From the NCBI RefSeq assembly GCF_001591385.1, contig NZ_BCUU01000020.1, positions 1 to 61,909 on the forward strand: a DNA stretch of 61,909 bases, read 5' to 3'. Under the pieces are notes generated by a model. It was given only the letters and a program-made list of their open reading frames with translations. It did no database searches and was not told the origin of the DNA. This DNA is from Variovorax soli NBRC 106424 (GTDB lineage Bacteria; Pseudomonadota; Gammaproteobacteria; Burkholderiales; Burkholderiaceae_C). Shown here piece after piece: positions 1 through 7,813 of this stretch. The first letter of the stretch is position 1. Every line of letters starts with the position of its first letter. Made by a program: the position numbers and the translations under genes.

Positions 1-1
1 G

Positions 2-502
2 GGCACTGGCACCAGCACGGCTGGCGCAGGCGGCGCGAGCGGCGCGACCGGTGCAGGCGGTGCGGGTGGTGCAGGCGGTGGTGGCGGTGCGGCTACCAGC
101 ACCTCCGGCGGAACCCGCACGGCCGGCGCAGGCACCGGCGGTGCAGGCGGCTCGAGCACGAACGGCAGCGCCACCAATGGCAGTGCTTCCAACGGCAGCA
201 ATACCGCCGGCAATGGCGGCAACGGCGGCAACGGCGGCAATGGCACCGGCGGTACCGGCGGCGCGGGCAGCGGCGGCACCAACACGGCCTCCGGCGGCAC
301 CGGTGGCGTGGGACAGGGCGGCTCGGGCGGCGCAGGCGGGACGATCGGCGTCAATGCCGGCACGTTCAACATGTCCAACGCCATGGCGAGCGTCGGCCAG
401 TCGGCCGCGGGCGTGATGCTGGCGAACCAGAACAGCGGCTTTGCCTCGCTGGTTCAGCAGAGCGTGAACGTCCAGGCCAACCTGACGGTCGGCGGGCCAT
501 GA
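2..502 (+). CDS. Glycine-rich secreted-type protein, 5' truncated
   Basis: This is the C-terminal 166 codons of a protein whose start lies left of the window. It is low complexity: runs of Gly, Ala, Ser, Thr and Asn in GG-A/T/N-G repeats up to about codon 105. A less repetitive tail follows, ending in motifs such as NSGFASLVQQSVNVQANL. Such composition is typical of surface or fibre-forming proteins. It precedes two small exported proteins and a C39-type peptidase on the same strand, so it may be the main substrate of that cluster. The function is inferred. The frame is supported by the strong Gly/Ala bias continuing to the stop; other frames here read as Ala/Arg-rich noise. Confidence 0.7.
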   Translation, partial: GTGTSTAGAGGASGATGAGGAGGAGGGGGAATSTSGGTRTAGAGTGGAGGSSTNGSATNGSASNGSNTAGNGGNGGNGGNGTGGTGGAGSGGTNTASGGTGGVGQGGSGGAGGTIGVNAGTFNMSNAMASVGQSAAGVMLANQNSGFASLVQQSVNVQANLTVGGP

Positions 503-598
503 GGGCGTAGCGGTGCATGCCGCACTCCGCTCCATCGGGCGGGTGCGGCTTGCATCCGCCACGACATCGGACAGCGCCAACGTGGAGGAACAACGGTG

Positions 599-967
599 AT
601 GACAGTCCGCAAATCCCTGGCGTGCGCTTGCCTCGCTGCCGGCACGGCGGCTTTTTCGCCCGTGCTGGCCGAGACGGCAAGTCCCGGCGCCGACCTGCCC
701 ACGGCGGACGCCGCGGGCAGCGCCCTCTTCGCCCATCCGGTCGGTGCGGATAGGCTCTCCACCGTGCGGGGCGGCGCACAGGTGCACAACAGCATGACGC
801 TGGACGGCACCACCGCCGACAACTCGGCCCGCAACGTCACCACGGGTGAAAACACCATCGGCACCGGCTCGTTCGCCAACATGAGCGGCCTGCCGATCGT
901 GATCCAGAACTCGGGGGCCAACGTGCTGATCCAGAACGCGGTGATCCTCAACGTGCAGATGGATTGA
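599..967 (+). CDS. Small exported protein with L-x3-RGG motif
   Basis: A 122-residue protein with a Sec signal peptide (basic MTVRK, hydrophobic core, likely cut after PVLA near residue 24). A double-glycine site, LSTVRGG, ends at residue 59, and a Ser/Thr/Asn-rich tail ends in IQNSGANVLIQN and NVQMD. A GTG three bases upstream is an alternative start; GGAGG lies about 10 bases before the ATG. I do not recognise a named family. The GG site resembles the leader cleavage sites recognised by C39 peptidases, and a C39-like peptidase is the next gene, two bases downstream. It could be a fibre subunit or nucleator in the style of functional amyloids; that is inference. Confidence 0.75.
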   Translation: MTVRKSLACACLAAGTAAFSPVLAETASPGADLPTADAAGSALFAHPVGADRLSTVRGGAQVHNSMTLDGTTADNSARNVTTGENTIGTGSFANMSGLPIVIQNSGANVLIQNAVILNVQMD

Positions 968-969
968 GC

Positions 970-1650
970 ATGCGCGGCTCGTTCTGTCTCGCACTGCTTG
1001 CGGCGGCGGCCACTTCGGTGGCTGCCCAGCAGGCCTACATGCCCAGCATGGGCGGTGGCGACTACACCCTGCCGCTGACCAGCCTGAAGCAGTCGCGCAC
1101 GCGCACCACGCTGATCCAGAAGTACGACTTCAGCTGCGGCTCCGCGGCCATCGCCACGCTGCTGACGCACCACTACAACTACCCTGTGACCGAAGAGACG
1201 GTGTTCCAGGGCATGTACGAACACGGCGACCAGGCCAAGATCCACCGGGAGGGCTTTTCGCTGCTGGACATGAAGCGCTTCCTGGCAGCGCACGGCTTCG
1301 AGGCCGACGGCTTCCAGCTGCCGCTGGACAAGCTCAACGAAGCGCGGGTGCCGGCCATCGTGCTCATCAACGAAAGCGGCTACCACCACTTCGTCGTCGT
1401 CAAAGGCGTGCAGGACGAACGCGTGCTGCTGGGCGACCCGGCGCGCGGCACGCGCACCATGTCGAGAAAGGACTTCGAGGCGAAATGGCAGGACAGCCTG
1501 CTGTTCGTCATCCACAACCAGATGGACCGCGCCAAATTCAATGTCGCGGCCGAATGGCGCGTGACGCCGCGCGCCCCCTTGGGCAGCGGCATCGGGCGCG
1601 CGAGCATGATGGACTACACCTTGCCCAAGATGGGGCCGGGAGACTTCTGA
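970..1650 (+). CDS. Periplasmic C39-family peptidase (FapD-like)
   Basis: A 226-residue papain-fold peptidase of family C39 with a signal peptide (cut near AAQQ, residue 20), so it should act in the periplasm. Most C39 domains are instead fused to ABC exporters. The expected catalytic residues are visible: Cys56 in YDFSCGSAA, His140 in GYHHFVVV, Asp156 in LLGDPARG, with Gln50 as the likely oxyanion residue. FapD of Pseudomonas functional-amyloid operons has this architecture. A DYTLP motif occurs near both ends (residues 31-35 and about 214-218). The gene starts two bases after the previous stop and overlaps the next start by one base. An upstream in-frame TTG at 964 is less likely. Confidence 0.85.
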   Translation: MRGSFCLALLAAAATSVAAQQAYMPSMGGGDYTLPLTSLKQSRTRTTLIQKYDFSCGSAAIATLLTHHYNYPVTEETVFQGMYEHGDQAKIHREGFSLLDMKRFLAAHGFEADGFQLPLDKLNEARVPAIVLINESGYHHFVVVKGVQDERVLLGDPARGTRTMSRKDFEAKWQDSLLFVIHNQMDRAKFNVAAEWRVTPRAPLGSGIGRASMMDYTLPKMGPGDF

Positions 1651-2168
1651 TGGCACGGCGCGCAGCGGCTGCTTCGAGGACGGCTGGCTGGCTGGCCGCC
1701 TGCCTGCTGACTTTTGGGGCAACGGCGCACGCTGACCCGTTGAAGCGCACCGAGGAAACCTGGATGGCCGTGAGCGACCAGACGCTCGATTCGCAGCGCG
1801 GCGGCTTCGACCTCGGCGCAGGCCTGCTGGTGAGTTTCGGCATCACGCGCGCGGTCTTCATCAACGGCGAGCTGGCCACGCAGACCACGCTCAATTTCGG
1901 CCAGCTCGACAAGATCACGGCCGGCCAGGCGGCGGAACTCGGCCGCCAGCTCAGCGCGCTGAACCTGGTGCAGAACGGCCCCGGCAACACCGTGGAAGCG
2001 CCCATCGGCGGCATGGGCGGCACCGTCATCCAGAACACGCTGAACGATCAGCGAATTGCCAACCACACCGTGATCAATGTGCAGACCAATGGCATGAGCC
2101 TGCTCAAGGAGCTCAATACCGCCGCCACGCTGAACGAAGGCATTGCGCGCGCCGTCGGCGGGCGCTGA
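1650..2168 (+). CDS. Exported protein with L-x3-RGG motif, cluster partner
   Basis: A 172-residue protein with a signal peptide (hydrophobic residues about 11-26, cut near AHA). A double-glycine site LDSQRGG at residues 46-52 matches the L-x3-RGG of the small protein upstream. The remainder is rich in Asn, Gln, Thr and Leu, with TVIQNTLNDQ and HTVINVQTN motifs similar to those in the other two cluster proteins, and it ends in VGGR. The start overlaps the C39 peptidase stop (TGATG), which implies coupled translation. No known family is recognised. It is probably a secreted component or assembly factor of the same surface structure. Confidence 0.75.
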   Translation: MARRAAAASRTAGWLAACLLTFGATAHADPLKRTEETWMAVSDQTLDSQRGGFDLGAGLLVSFGITRAVFINGELATQTTLNFGQLDKITAGQAAELGRQLSALNLVQNGPGNTVEAPIGGMGGTVIQNTLNDQRIANHTVINVQTNGMSLLKELNTAATLNEGIARAVGGR

Positions 2169-2182
2169 ACACAGGCCGGTTG

Positions 2183-2914
2183 CTAGGCCGGTTGCAGCGC
2201 CGCGCACAGCGCCCGCAGATCACGCACCGTCAGGTGCGGCTGCATCTCGTGCTCCCACGGCCGCTGGTCGCGCACCAGCCAGGCGGCCTGCATGCCGGCG
2301 TTGATGGCCCCCAGCACATCGAGCGATGCATCGTCGCCCACGTGCAGCACCTGCTGCGGTGCCAGCCCGATGTGGGCCGCTGCCGCGTGGAAGATCGGCG
2401 CCTGCGGCTTGCCGCTGCCGAAGGCACGGGCGCTGAAGGCGCCGCGAAACCACTGCCCTACGCCGGTGAGGTGCACGTCGGCATTGCCGTTGGAGATGGC
2501 CACCAGCGGATAGCGCTCGCTGAGCCATTGCAGCGCCGGCAGCGCATCCTCATACAGCGTCACGCGCTGGCGCTCCGCAAAGAAGGCATCGAAGGCCGGA
2601 TCGGCCAGCGCCGGGTCTTCGCCGGCCCGGCGCAGCGCAGCGCGGATGGACTCGCGGCGCAGCGCGCTCAGGTCGTGGGCCAGGTCGGAGCGCTCGCGCT
2701 CGGTGGCTTCGCGCAGCTCGCGCAGCACGCCGGGCGTGACGAGCAGATCGGCGGTGCGCGGCGCCTCGCGCAGCAGCCAGCTGTGCAGCACTTCCTCGGC
2801 GCGTTCGATGGTGGGCCAGATGGGCCACAGGGTGTCGTCCAGGTCCAGCGAGATCCCGCGGATGCGCGAGACGTCCAGCTGCCCCGGCAAGGTCGGTGCT
2901 TGCTGCAAGGTCAT
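2183..2914 (-). CDS. HAD-superfamily hydrolase
   Basis: A 243-residue haloacid-dehalogenase-fold phosphatase. All four HAD motifs are visible: LDLDDTLW (nucleophile and acid/base Asp), SNGNADV (motif II), the Lys in GSGKPQAPIF (motif III) and HVGDDASLDVLG (motif IV). An alpha-helical cap lies between motifs I and II, as in the phosphoglycolate-phosphatase/YjjG-like group. The physiological substrate cannot be told; a phosphosugar or nucleotide is typical. The start chosen is ATG at 2914, because everything upstream in this frame is antisense to hemH. The start lies only 15 bases from the divergent hemH start. Confidence 0.85.
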   Translation of the reverse strand: MTLQQAPTLPGQLDVSRIRGISLDLDDTLWPIWPTIERAEEVLHSWLLREAPRTADLLVTPGVLRELREATERERSDLAHDLSALRRESIRAALRRAGEDPALADPAFDAFFAERQRVTLYEDALPALQWLSERYPLVAISNGNADVHLTGVGQWFRGAFSARAFGSGKPQAPIFHAAAAHIGLAPQQVLHVGDDASLDVLGAINAGMQAAWLVRDQRPWEHEMQPHLTVRDLRALCAALQPA

Positions 2915-2929
2915 GCGGGAGAATATCGC

Positions 2930-3976
2930 ATGCGTTTTCGCCCCGAACCACTGGCTCCGCCCGCACCCAACACCCGCACCGCCCCCTCCACCGCCATCCT
3001 CTGGTGCAACCTGGGCTCGCCCGACGCACCGACCGCCGGCGCCGTTCGCCGCTACCTCGCCGAGTTCCTGGCCGACCCGCGCGTGGTCGAGATTCCCAGG
3101 CTGCTGTGGTGGCCCATCCTGCACGGCTTCATCCTGCGCACCCGGCCTGCCAAGTCGGCCGCGAAGTACGCCAGCATCTGGACCGAGGAAGGCTCGCCGC
3201 TGAAGGTGTGGACAGCGCGCCAGGCGGCGCTGCTGCGCAACCGCCTGGCCGAGCACGGCCACACGGTGCGCGTGCTGGACGCCATGCGCTACGGCCAGCC
3301 GTCCATCGGCGCACAGCTGGACGCGCTCAAGGCCGAAGGCATCGAACGGGTGCTGGTGCTGCCCGCCTACCCGCAATACTCGGGCACCACCACGGCCAGC
3401 GTCATCGATGCGGTCAACGCCTGGAGCCGCGACGTGCGGCGCCTGCCCGAACTGCGCTTCGTCAACGGCTACCACGCCGAGCCCGCCTACATCGAAGCCC
3501 TGGCGCGCAGCGTGCAGCGCCACTGGCAGCAGCACGGCAAGGGCGAGATGCTGCTGATGAGCTTTCATGGCGTGCCCGAACGCACCTCCTTGCTGGGCGA
3601 CCCCTATGCCGCCCAGTGCCAGGAGACCGCGCGCCTGCTGGCCGAGAGCCTTCGCCTGCCGGCATCTGAGTACCGCGTGAGCTTCCAGTCGCGCTTCGGC
3701 AAGGCCAAGTGGCTGGAGCCTTCCACCGACGCCACCCTGCGCGGCTTCGGCGCCCAGGGCCTGGCGCGGGTGGATGTGATGTGCCCCGGCTTCACCAGCG
3801 ACTGCCTCGAGACGCTGGAGGAAATCGCCATGGAAGGCCGCGATGCCTTCCTGCAGTCGGGCGGCCAGGCGTTCCATTACATCCCGTGCCTGAACGCGGA
3901 CGCCGAGTGGATCGACGCCCTGGCGCACATCGCGCATGCCAACCTCGCGGGCTGGCCGACCATCGCTTCGAGCTAG
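2930..3976 (+). CDS. hemH: Ferrochelatase
   Basis: A 348-residue ferrochelatase that inserts Fe(II) into protoporphyrin IX, the last step of haem synthesis. Seen are the N-terminal ILWCNLGSPDAPT strand, the metal-site His in LMSFHGVPERT, and the acidic CPGFTSDCLETLEEI motif with the catalytic Glu. The length fits proteobacterial HemH. The start at ATG 2930 gives a short Pro-rich N-terminus before the conserved core. An extension of the frame far upstream is only the antisense of the HAD gene. The promoter must lie within the HAD coding region because the two starts are almost touching. Confidence 0.93.
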   Translation: MRFRPEPLAPPAPNTRTAPSTAILWCNLGSPDAPTAGAVRRYLAEFLADPRVVEIPRLLWWPILHGFILRTRPAKSAAKYASIWTEEGSPLKVWTARQAALLRNRLAEHGHTVRVLDAMRYGQPSIGAQLDALKAEGIERVLVLPAYPQYSGTTTASVIDAVNAWSRDVRRLPELRFVNGYHAEPAYIEALARSVQRHWQQHGKGEMLLMSFHGVPERTSLLGDPYAAQCQETARLLAESLRLPASEYRVSFQSRFGKAKWLEPSTDATLRGFGAQGLARVDVMCPGFTSDCLETLEEIAMEGRDAFLQSGGQAFHYIPCLNADAEWIDALAHIAHANLAGWPTIASS

Positions 3977-3992
3977 ACCGCAAGAGCGGCCC

Positions 3993-3998
3993 TAGAAT
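3993..3998 (+). promoter_or_regulatory. Possible -10 element before the TonB receptor gene
   Basis: The hexamer TAGAAT resembles the sigma-70 -10 consensus and lies about 60 bases before the receptor start. No convincing -35 was seen. The hexamer sits in the loop of a GGCCC/GGGCC hairpin (3988-3992 and 4001-4005). No Fur-box-like sequence is evident in this gap. Confidence 0.25.
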
Positions 3999-4055
3999 CC
4001 GGGCCAGCCAATGCTGCCGCCCTGGCGCCGCAGCACCAGCCAACTCCCTTCAACA

Positions 4056-6203
4056 ATGTCTTCACGACCAAGGTTGGCTGTGCGCTCGTCCTTTGCCTTC
4101 ACGTTTCCCTCTCCCCGAACCGCCGGTTTCGCGCTGGCCCCGATTTCCATCGCCCTTTCGCTCGCCCTCGTCCCCGAGGCTCGCGCGCAGGAGGCCTCCA
4201 GCGGATCGCTGGACACCATCGAAGTGAATGCCGACCGGCTGGGCAGCTTCGGCTCCACCACCGTGCAGGTCGGCACCTTCAGGGACCAGAACCCGCTGGA
4301 CGTGCCCCTGACCAACAACGTGATCACGCGCGAAGTGCTCGATGCGCAAGGCCAGCGCACGATCTACGGCGCGCTTCGCAACACCGCCGGCGTGACCCGC
4401 TCGCAGCTCAGCGGCTCGACCTACGACAACATCGCGATCCGCGGCATCCTGGTGGAAAACCGCGGCAACTACCGCCTCAACGGTTCGCTGCCGATCATCA
4501 ACCTGGTCGACATCCCGCTGGAGAACAAGGAACGGGTCGAAGTGCTCAAGGGTGCCTCGTCGCTCTACTACGGCTTCGTGCCGCCGTCGGGCATCGTCAA
4601 CCTGGTCACCGAGCGGGCCGGCGCGCAGCCGGTGACCAGCATCGCCACCTCGGTCAACCAGCACGGCGCGGTGGACATCGGCGCCGACATCGGCCGGCGC
4701 TTCGGCCCCGACGGTGCCGGCGGCATCCGCATCAACGCGGTGGCCGGCAAGGAGGACATCGGCATCGACAACTATGCCGGCAACCGCAACCTGCTTTCGG
4801 CGGCGCTGGACTACAAGGTCTCGCAGCGGGTCAACCTGCGGCTGGACGCGGAGTACTACAAGAAGAACGTGTCGGAGCAGGCCGCCATTGCGGTGCCTGC
4901 GGCCGTCAACGGCGTCATCACCCTGCCGGGCGTGCCCGACAACAGGCAGAACCTGGCCGGCGAGTGGCAGCGCTACGACGCCGACGCCACCAACCTGCTG
5001 GCCCGCGCGGACGTCGCCATCAGCGACAACTGGCTGGCCCTGTTCGAAGTGGGCAAGGCCAGCAACGACCGCGACCGCCGCTTCTCCCAGTTCGAGAACT
5101 ACAACCTGCTGACCGGCGCGGGGCGCCTGCGCATCAGCCAGCAGGACGGACAGACCTTCGAGAACACCAACGTGCGCACCGAGCTGAGCGGGCGCGCCAT
5201 GACCGGCTCCGTCGCGCACGAGCTGACCTTTGGCTACACGCGCAACGAACGCGAGCAGAACGCACGCAACGGCACGGCCCTGTTCTTCGCGCAGAACTTC
5301 TACACCCCGGTGCAGATTCCCTTCACGCCGGCCACCGGCCCGATGAGCGACAACAAGTCGCAGATCGTCGACAAGGGCCTGTATGCCTTCGACCGCATCC
5401 TGCTGTCCGAGCAGTGGCAGGTGATGGGCGGCGTTCGCCGCAGCGACTACCAGAGCACATCTGCCACGACCAACTACACGGCCGACGAGACCAGCCCCAG
5501 CGTCTCGCTGCTGTTCAAGCCCACGCCCGCCACCTCCGTGTACGCCAGCTACATCGAAGGCGTCGAGGAAACCGGCCAGGCCCCGGCCAACCGGGCCAAC
5601 GCCGGCGAAATGCTCGCGCCGGCGGTCAACAAGCAGATCGAGCTGGGCGTGAAGGCCGAGGTGGCGCAGGGCCTGCTCGTGCAGGCGGCGTACTTCGACG
5701 TGAAGCGCCCGTCCACCACAGTGGATTCGCTCAACCGCTTCGTGCTGGCCGGCGAGTCGCGCTACAAGGGCTTCGAATTCGCAGGCAGCGGCGAGATCAA
5801 CAAGCAGTGGTCGGTGGTCGGCTCGATGCTGGTGATGGACCCGCGCATCACCAGCACCACGGTGGCCGCGGAACTCGACAAGGTGCCGGAGAACGCTGCG
5901 AAGTTCACGGCCAGCATCTTCGCCGAGTACCGCCTGGCCTCGGTGCCGGGGCTGGCCTTCAACGCCGGCTACTACTACATCGGCAAGCGCGCGGTGAACA
6001 ACGCCAACCAGGCCTGGATTCCGGGCGTTGGCCTGTTCTCGCTCGGCACGCGCTACCGCACCCGCATGTTCGGCACGACGGCGACGATCCAGGCCAACCT
6101 CGACAACGCCGCCGACAAGGACTACTGGAGCACGGCCGGCAACGGCCTGCTGGGCGTCGGTGCGCCGCGCACGCTGCGCGTGGCAGCCAAGTTCGACCTC
6201 TGA
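4056..6203 (+). CDS. TonB-dependent siderophore receptor
   Basis: A 715-residue outer-membrane receptor. A signal peptide ends at about ARAQ. A TonB-box-like SLDTIEVNA follows, then a plug domain (about residues 70-190, with IRGILVENRGNYRLNG and ERVEVLKGASSLYYG) and a C-terminal 22-stranded barrel closing with LRVAAKFDL. The EVLKGASSLYYG-PPSGIVNLVTER segment is typical of the ferric-siderophore (FhuA/FpvA-like) group. The ligand is unknown. ATG 4056 was chosen over ATG 4011 because it gives a basic N-region directly before the hydrophobic core. The gene is solitary: no FecR/FecI-type regulator is adjacent. Confidence 0.88.
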   Translation: MSSRPRLAVRSSFAFTFPSPRTAGFALAPISIALSLALVPEARAQEASSGSLDTIEVNADRLGSFGSTTVQVGTFRDQNPLDVPLTNNVITREVLDAQGQRTIYGALRNTAGVTRSQLSGSTYDNIAIRGILVENRGNYRLNGSLPIINLVDIPLENKERVEVLKGASSLYYGFVPPSGIVNLVTERAGAQPVTSIATSVNQHGAVDIGADIGRRFGPDGAGGIRINAVAGKEDIGIDNYAGNRNLLSAALDYKVSQRVNLRLDAEYYKKNVSEQAAIAVPAAVNGVITLPGVPDNRQNLAGEWQRYDADATNLLARADVAISDNWLALFEVGKASNDRDRRFSQFENYNLLTGAGRLRISQQDGQTFENTNVRTELSGRAMTGSVAHELTFGYTRNEREQNARNGTALFFAQNFYTPVQIPFTPATGPMSDNKSQIVDKGLYAFDRILLSEQWQVMGGVRRSDYQSTSATTNYTADETSPSVSLLFKPTPATSVYASYIEGVEETGQAPANRANAGEMLAPAVNKQIELGVKAEVAQGLLVQAAYFDVKRPSTTVDSLNRFVLAGESRYKGFEFAGSGEINKQWSVVGSMLVMDPRITSTTVAAELDKVPENAAKFTASIFAEYRLASVPGLAFNAGYYYIGKRAVNNANQAWIPGVGLFSLGTRYRTRMFGTTATIQANLDNAADKDYWSTAGNGLLGVGAPRTLRVAAKFDL

Positions 6204-6217
6204 CGCGGAGCCAGGGC

Positions 6218-6727
6218 CTACGCCATCCGGCCCAGGTAATCGCGCTTGCCGATGGGCACGCCCTGGTTGCGCAGCACGTCGTAGGCGGTGGTGACGTGGA
6301 AGAAGAAGTTCGGCAGGCCGAACTGCAGCAGGTATTGCTGCCCCGCGAACTTCACCACGTTGCCGCCCAGCTTCATTTCCACCTCCCGCCCGGCGGCGGT
6401 GTCGAACAGCGTGCGGTCCACGCCGTCGACAAAGGCACGCGTCTTGCCGCTGCGGGAAATCAACTGCTCCATGGTGCTTTCCTCGTCGGGAAAGCTGGGC
6501 GCCTCCACCCCGGTGATCCGGGCGATGGTGGCCTTGGCCGTGTCGCTGGCGCGCTGCACCTGGCCGGCCAGTGTCAGCATGTCGGGCGCCAGGCGGGCCT
6601 GCACATACCGGTCGGGATCGGCGTTGTTTTCCCGGGCATGGGCGATGCCCTTGGCCAGGATGTGCTCCAGCTGGCCCAGGCCGCGCAGGATCACCGGAAC
6701 CGAAATCTCATACATCGAAAGCGCCAT
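6218..6727 (-). CDS. DUF1993-family protein
   Basis: A 169-residue all-helical protein matching the DUF1993 family (DinB-like fold), with the usual MYEISVPVILRGLGQLEHIL start and the FFFHVTTAYDVLRNQGVPIGKRDYLG end. The biochemical role is unknown. AGGAG is placed five bases before ATG 6727, so this start is preferred over GTG 6730. It lies downstream of the alpha/beta hydrolase on the same strand with a 28-base gap, so the two are probably co-transcribed. It converges on the receptor gene. Confidence 0.8.
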   Translation of the reverse strand: MALSMYEISVPVILRGLGQLEHILAKGIAHARENNADPDRYVQARLAPDMLTLAGQVQRASDTAKATIARITGVEAPSFPDEESTMEQLISRSGKTRAFVDGVDRTLFDTAAGREVEMKLGGNVVKFAGQQYLLQFGLPNFFFHVTTAYDVLRNQGVPIGKRDYLGRMA

Positions 6728-6755
6728 CACGTCTCCTAGTGAAAGGCGCGCATTG

Positions 6756-7640
6756 TCACGCCGCCGCGGATTTCTCGCTGGCTTCCATGAAGGCGGTGAC
6801 GGCGTCCAGCTGGTCGGGCACGTTCAGCGCCGGGGCATGGCCGCATCCGGGCACCTCGATCACCTGCAGCAGGCCGCTGCTGCCCGGCCCGCGGCGGCGC
6901 ATTTCATCCAGCGTCTCGGGCAGCACCAGGTCGGACTCGGCGCCGCGCAGGCACAGCACTGGCACGTCGATCGCGTCGTAGTGCGGCCAGATCAGGTAGT
7001 CGTCCGGATGGCTGGTGAACTGCCGCGCCATGGCCGGGTCGTAGTGCGGCGTCACGCGCCCGTCGGGCAGGCGCCGGGTCGAGGTCTCGGCCAGGCGGCG
7101 CCACTGCGCGTCGCTGAGCCAGCCGTAGGGTGCATACACCTGGCGAAAGAAGGCTTCCAGTTCGGTCACCGTGTCGAAGGCCGGCGGCTGGCCCGCGTAG
7201 TTGCGGATGCGCTCGATGGCGGCAGCCGCCAGCTGCGGCGCGTTGTCGTTGAGCGTGAGGCTGGCGATGCGGCCCTTCATGCCCGGCTCGAACAGGCCCG
7301 ACGCGCAGACGGTGCCGATGGCGCCGCCCATCGAGGTGCCGACCCAGTGCACGCGCGCCAGCCCCAGCTGGTCGCACAGGTCGGCGGCCACGCGCGCATA
7401 GAAGGACAGGCGGTAGTGCGCGTCGGGCTCGCGGCTCCACTGGCTCAGGCCGCGGCCGATGGTGTCGGGGCAGATCACGCGCCAGCCGCGCCCGGCCAGG
7501 TGCGCCGCCAGCTCGTCCATGTCCCGCCCGGTGCGGGCCAGGCCGTGCCAGGCGATGGCCGTGCGGCCGTGCTGCGCGCCCCACTCCACATAGTGGATCT
7601 CATGCCCGGCGCAGCGGATGTAGTGCGATACAGGTGACAT
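6756..7640 (-). CDS. Alpha/beta hydrolase
   Basis: A 294-residue alpha/beta-hydrolase-fold enzyme. Seen are the nucleophile elbow GTSMGG (Ser in HWVGTSMGG), an HGLARTGRDMDELA oxyanion-loop segment, an acidic residue in GAESDLVLP and the catalytic His in PGCGHAPALN. The substrate is not predictable; esterase, lactonase or C-C hydrolase are all possible. The start is taken as ATG 7640; a TTG at 7661 in the same frame would add seven residues but has no better ribosome site. The 173 bases upstream carry an intergenic repeat. Confidence 0.85.
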   Translation of the reverse strand: MSPVSHYIRCAGHEIHYVEWGAQHGRTAIAWHGLARTGRDMDELAAHLAGRGWRVICPDTIGRGLSQWSREPDAHYRLSFYARVAADLCDQLGLARVHWVGTSMGGAIGTVCASGLFEPGMKGRIASLTLNDNAPQLAAAAIERIRNYAGQPPAFDTVTELEAFFRQVYAPYGWLSDAQWRRLAETSTRRLPDGRVTPHYDPAMARQFTSHPDDYLIWPHYDAIDVPVLCLRGAESDLVLPETLDEMRRRGPGSSGLLQVIEVPGCGHAPALNVPDQLDAVTAFMEASEKSAAA

Positions 7641-7749
7641 GGGCGGCTTTCGATCAATCAATCAGTTATCCACGGCGCTGCGCGCCACCCGCATCGCATG
7701 AAACCGACGCACCCCGATGCCAGGGCACCCGCGGAACCGGCTTTGCCGG

Positions 7750-7811
7750 CCCGCCGGGTGCGCCCCTTGAGGGGGAGTCGAGCGACACGAAGTGGGCGAG
7801 GGACGGAGTGG
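7750..7811. repeat. Intergenic repeat family 2, copy a
   Basis: The segment between the alpha/beta hydrolase and livM contains GAGGGGGAGTCGAGCGACAC followed by GAAGTGGGCGAGGGACGGAG. The reverse complement of 52300-52376 holds a related stretch with the shared core ACACGAAGTG followed by a CGAG- and G-rich tail. Both copies abut permease genes of liv operons. It looks like a short dispersed intergenic element; the boundaries are approximate. Confidence 0.5.
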
Positions 7812-7813
7812 TT

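Noticed and set aside
1..350. Dense short repeats suggesting a CRISPR or satellite array
   Set aside because: The repeats are coding: they are GGC/GGN-rich codons of a Gly-rich protein, irregular in length and without unique spacers.
2180..2929. Long N-terminal extension of hemH in frame
   Set aside because: This part is antisense to the HAD hydrolase and does not look like protein. The conserved ferrochelatase core begins shortly after ATG 2930.
3977..4055. Fur box upstream of the siderophore receptor
   Set aside because: No A/T-rich GATAATGAT-like sequence is present; the gap is GC-rich apart from TAGAAT. Regulation by iron stays likely from function but has no site support.
7641..7813. 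Small gene between the alpha/beta hydrolase and livM
   Set aside because: Open frames here lack a ribosome site and overlap the dispersed repeat; nothing protein-like is seen.
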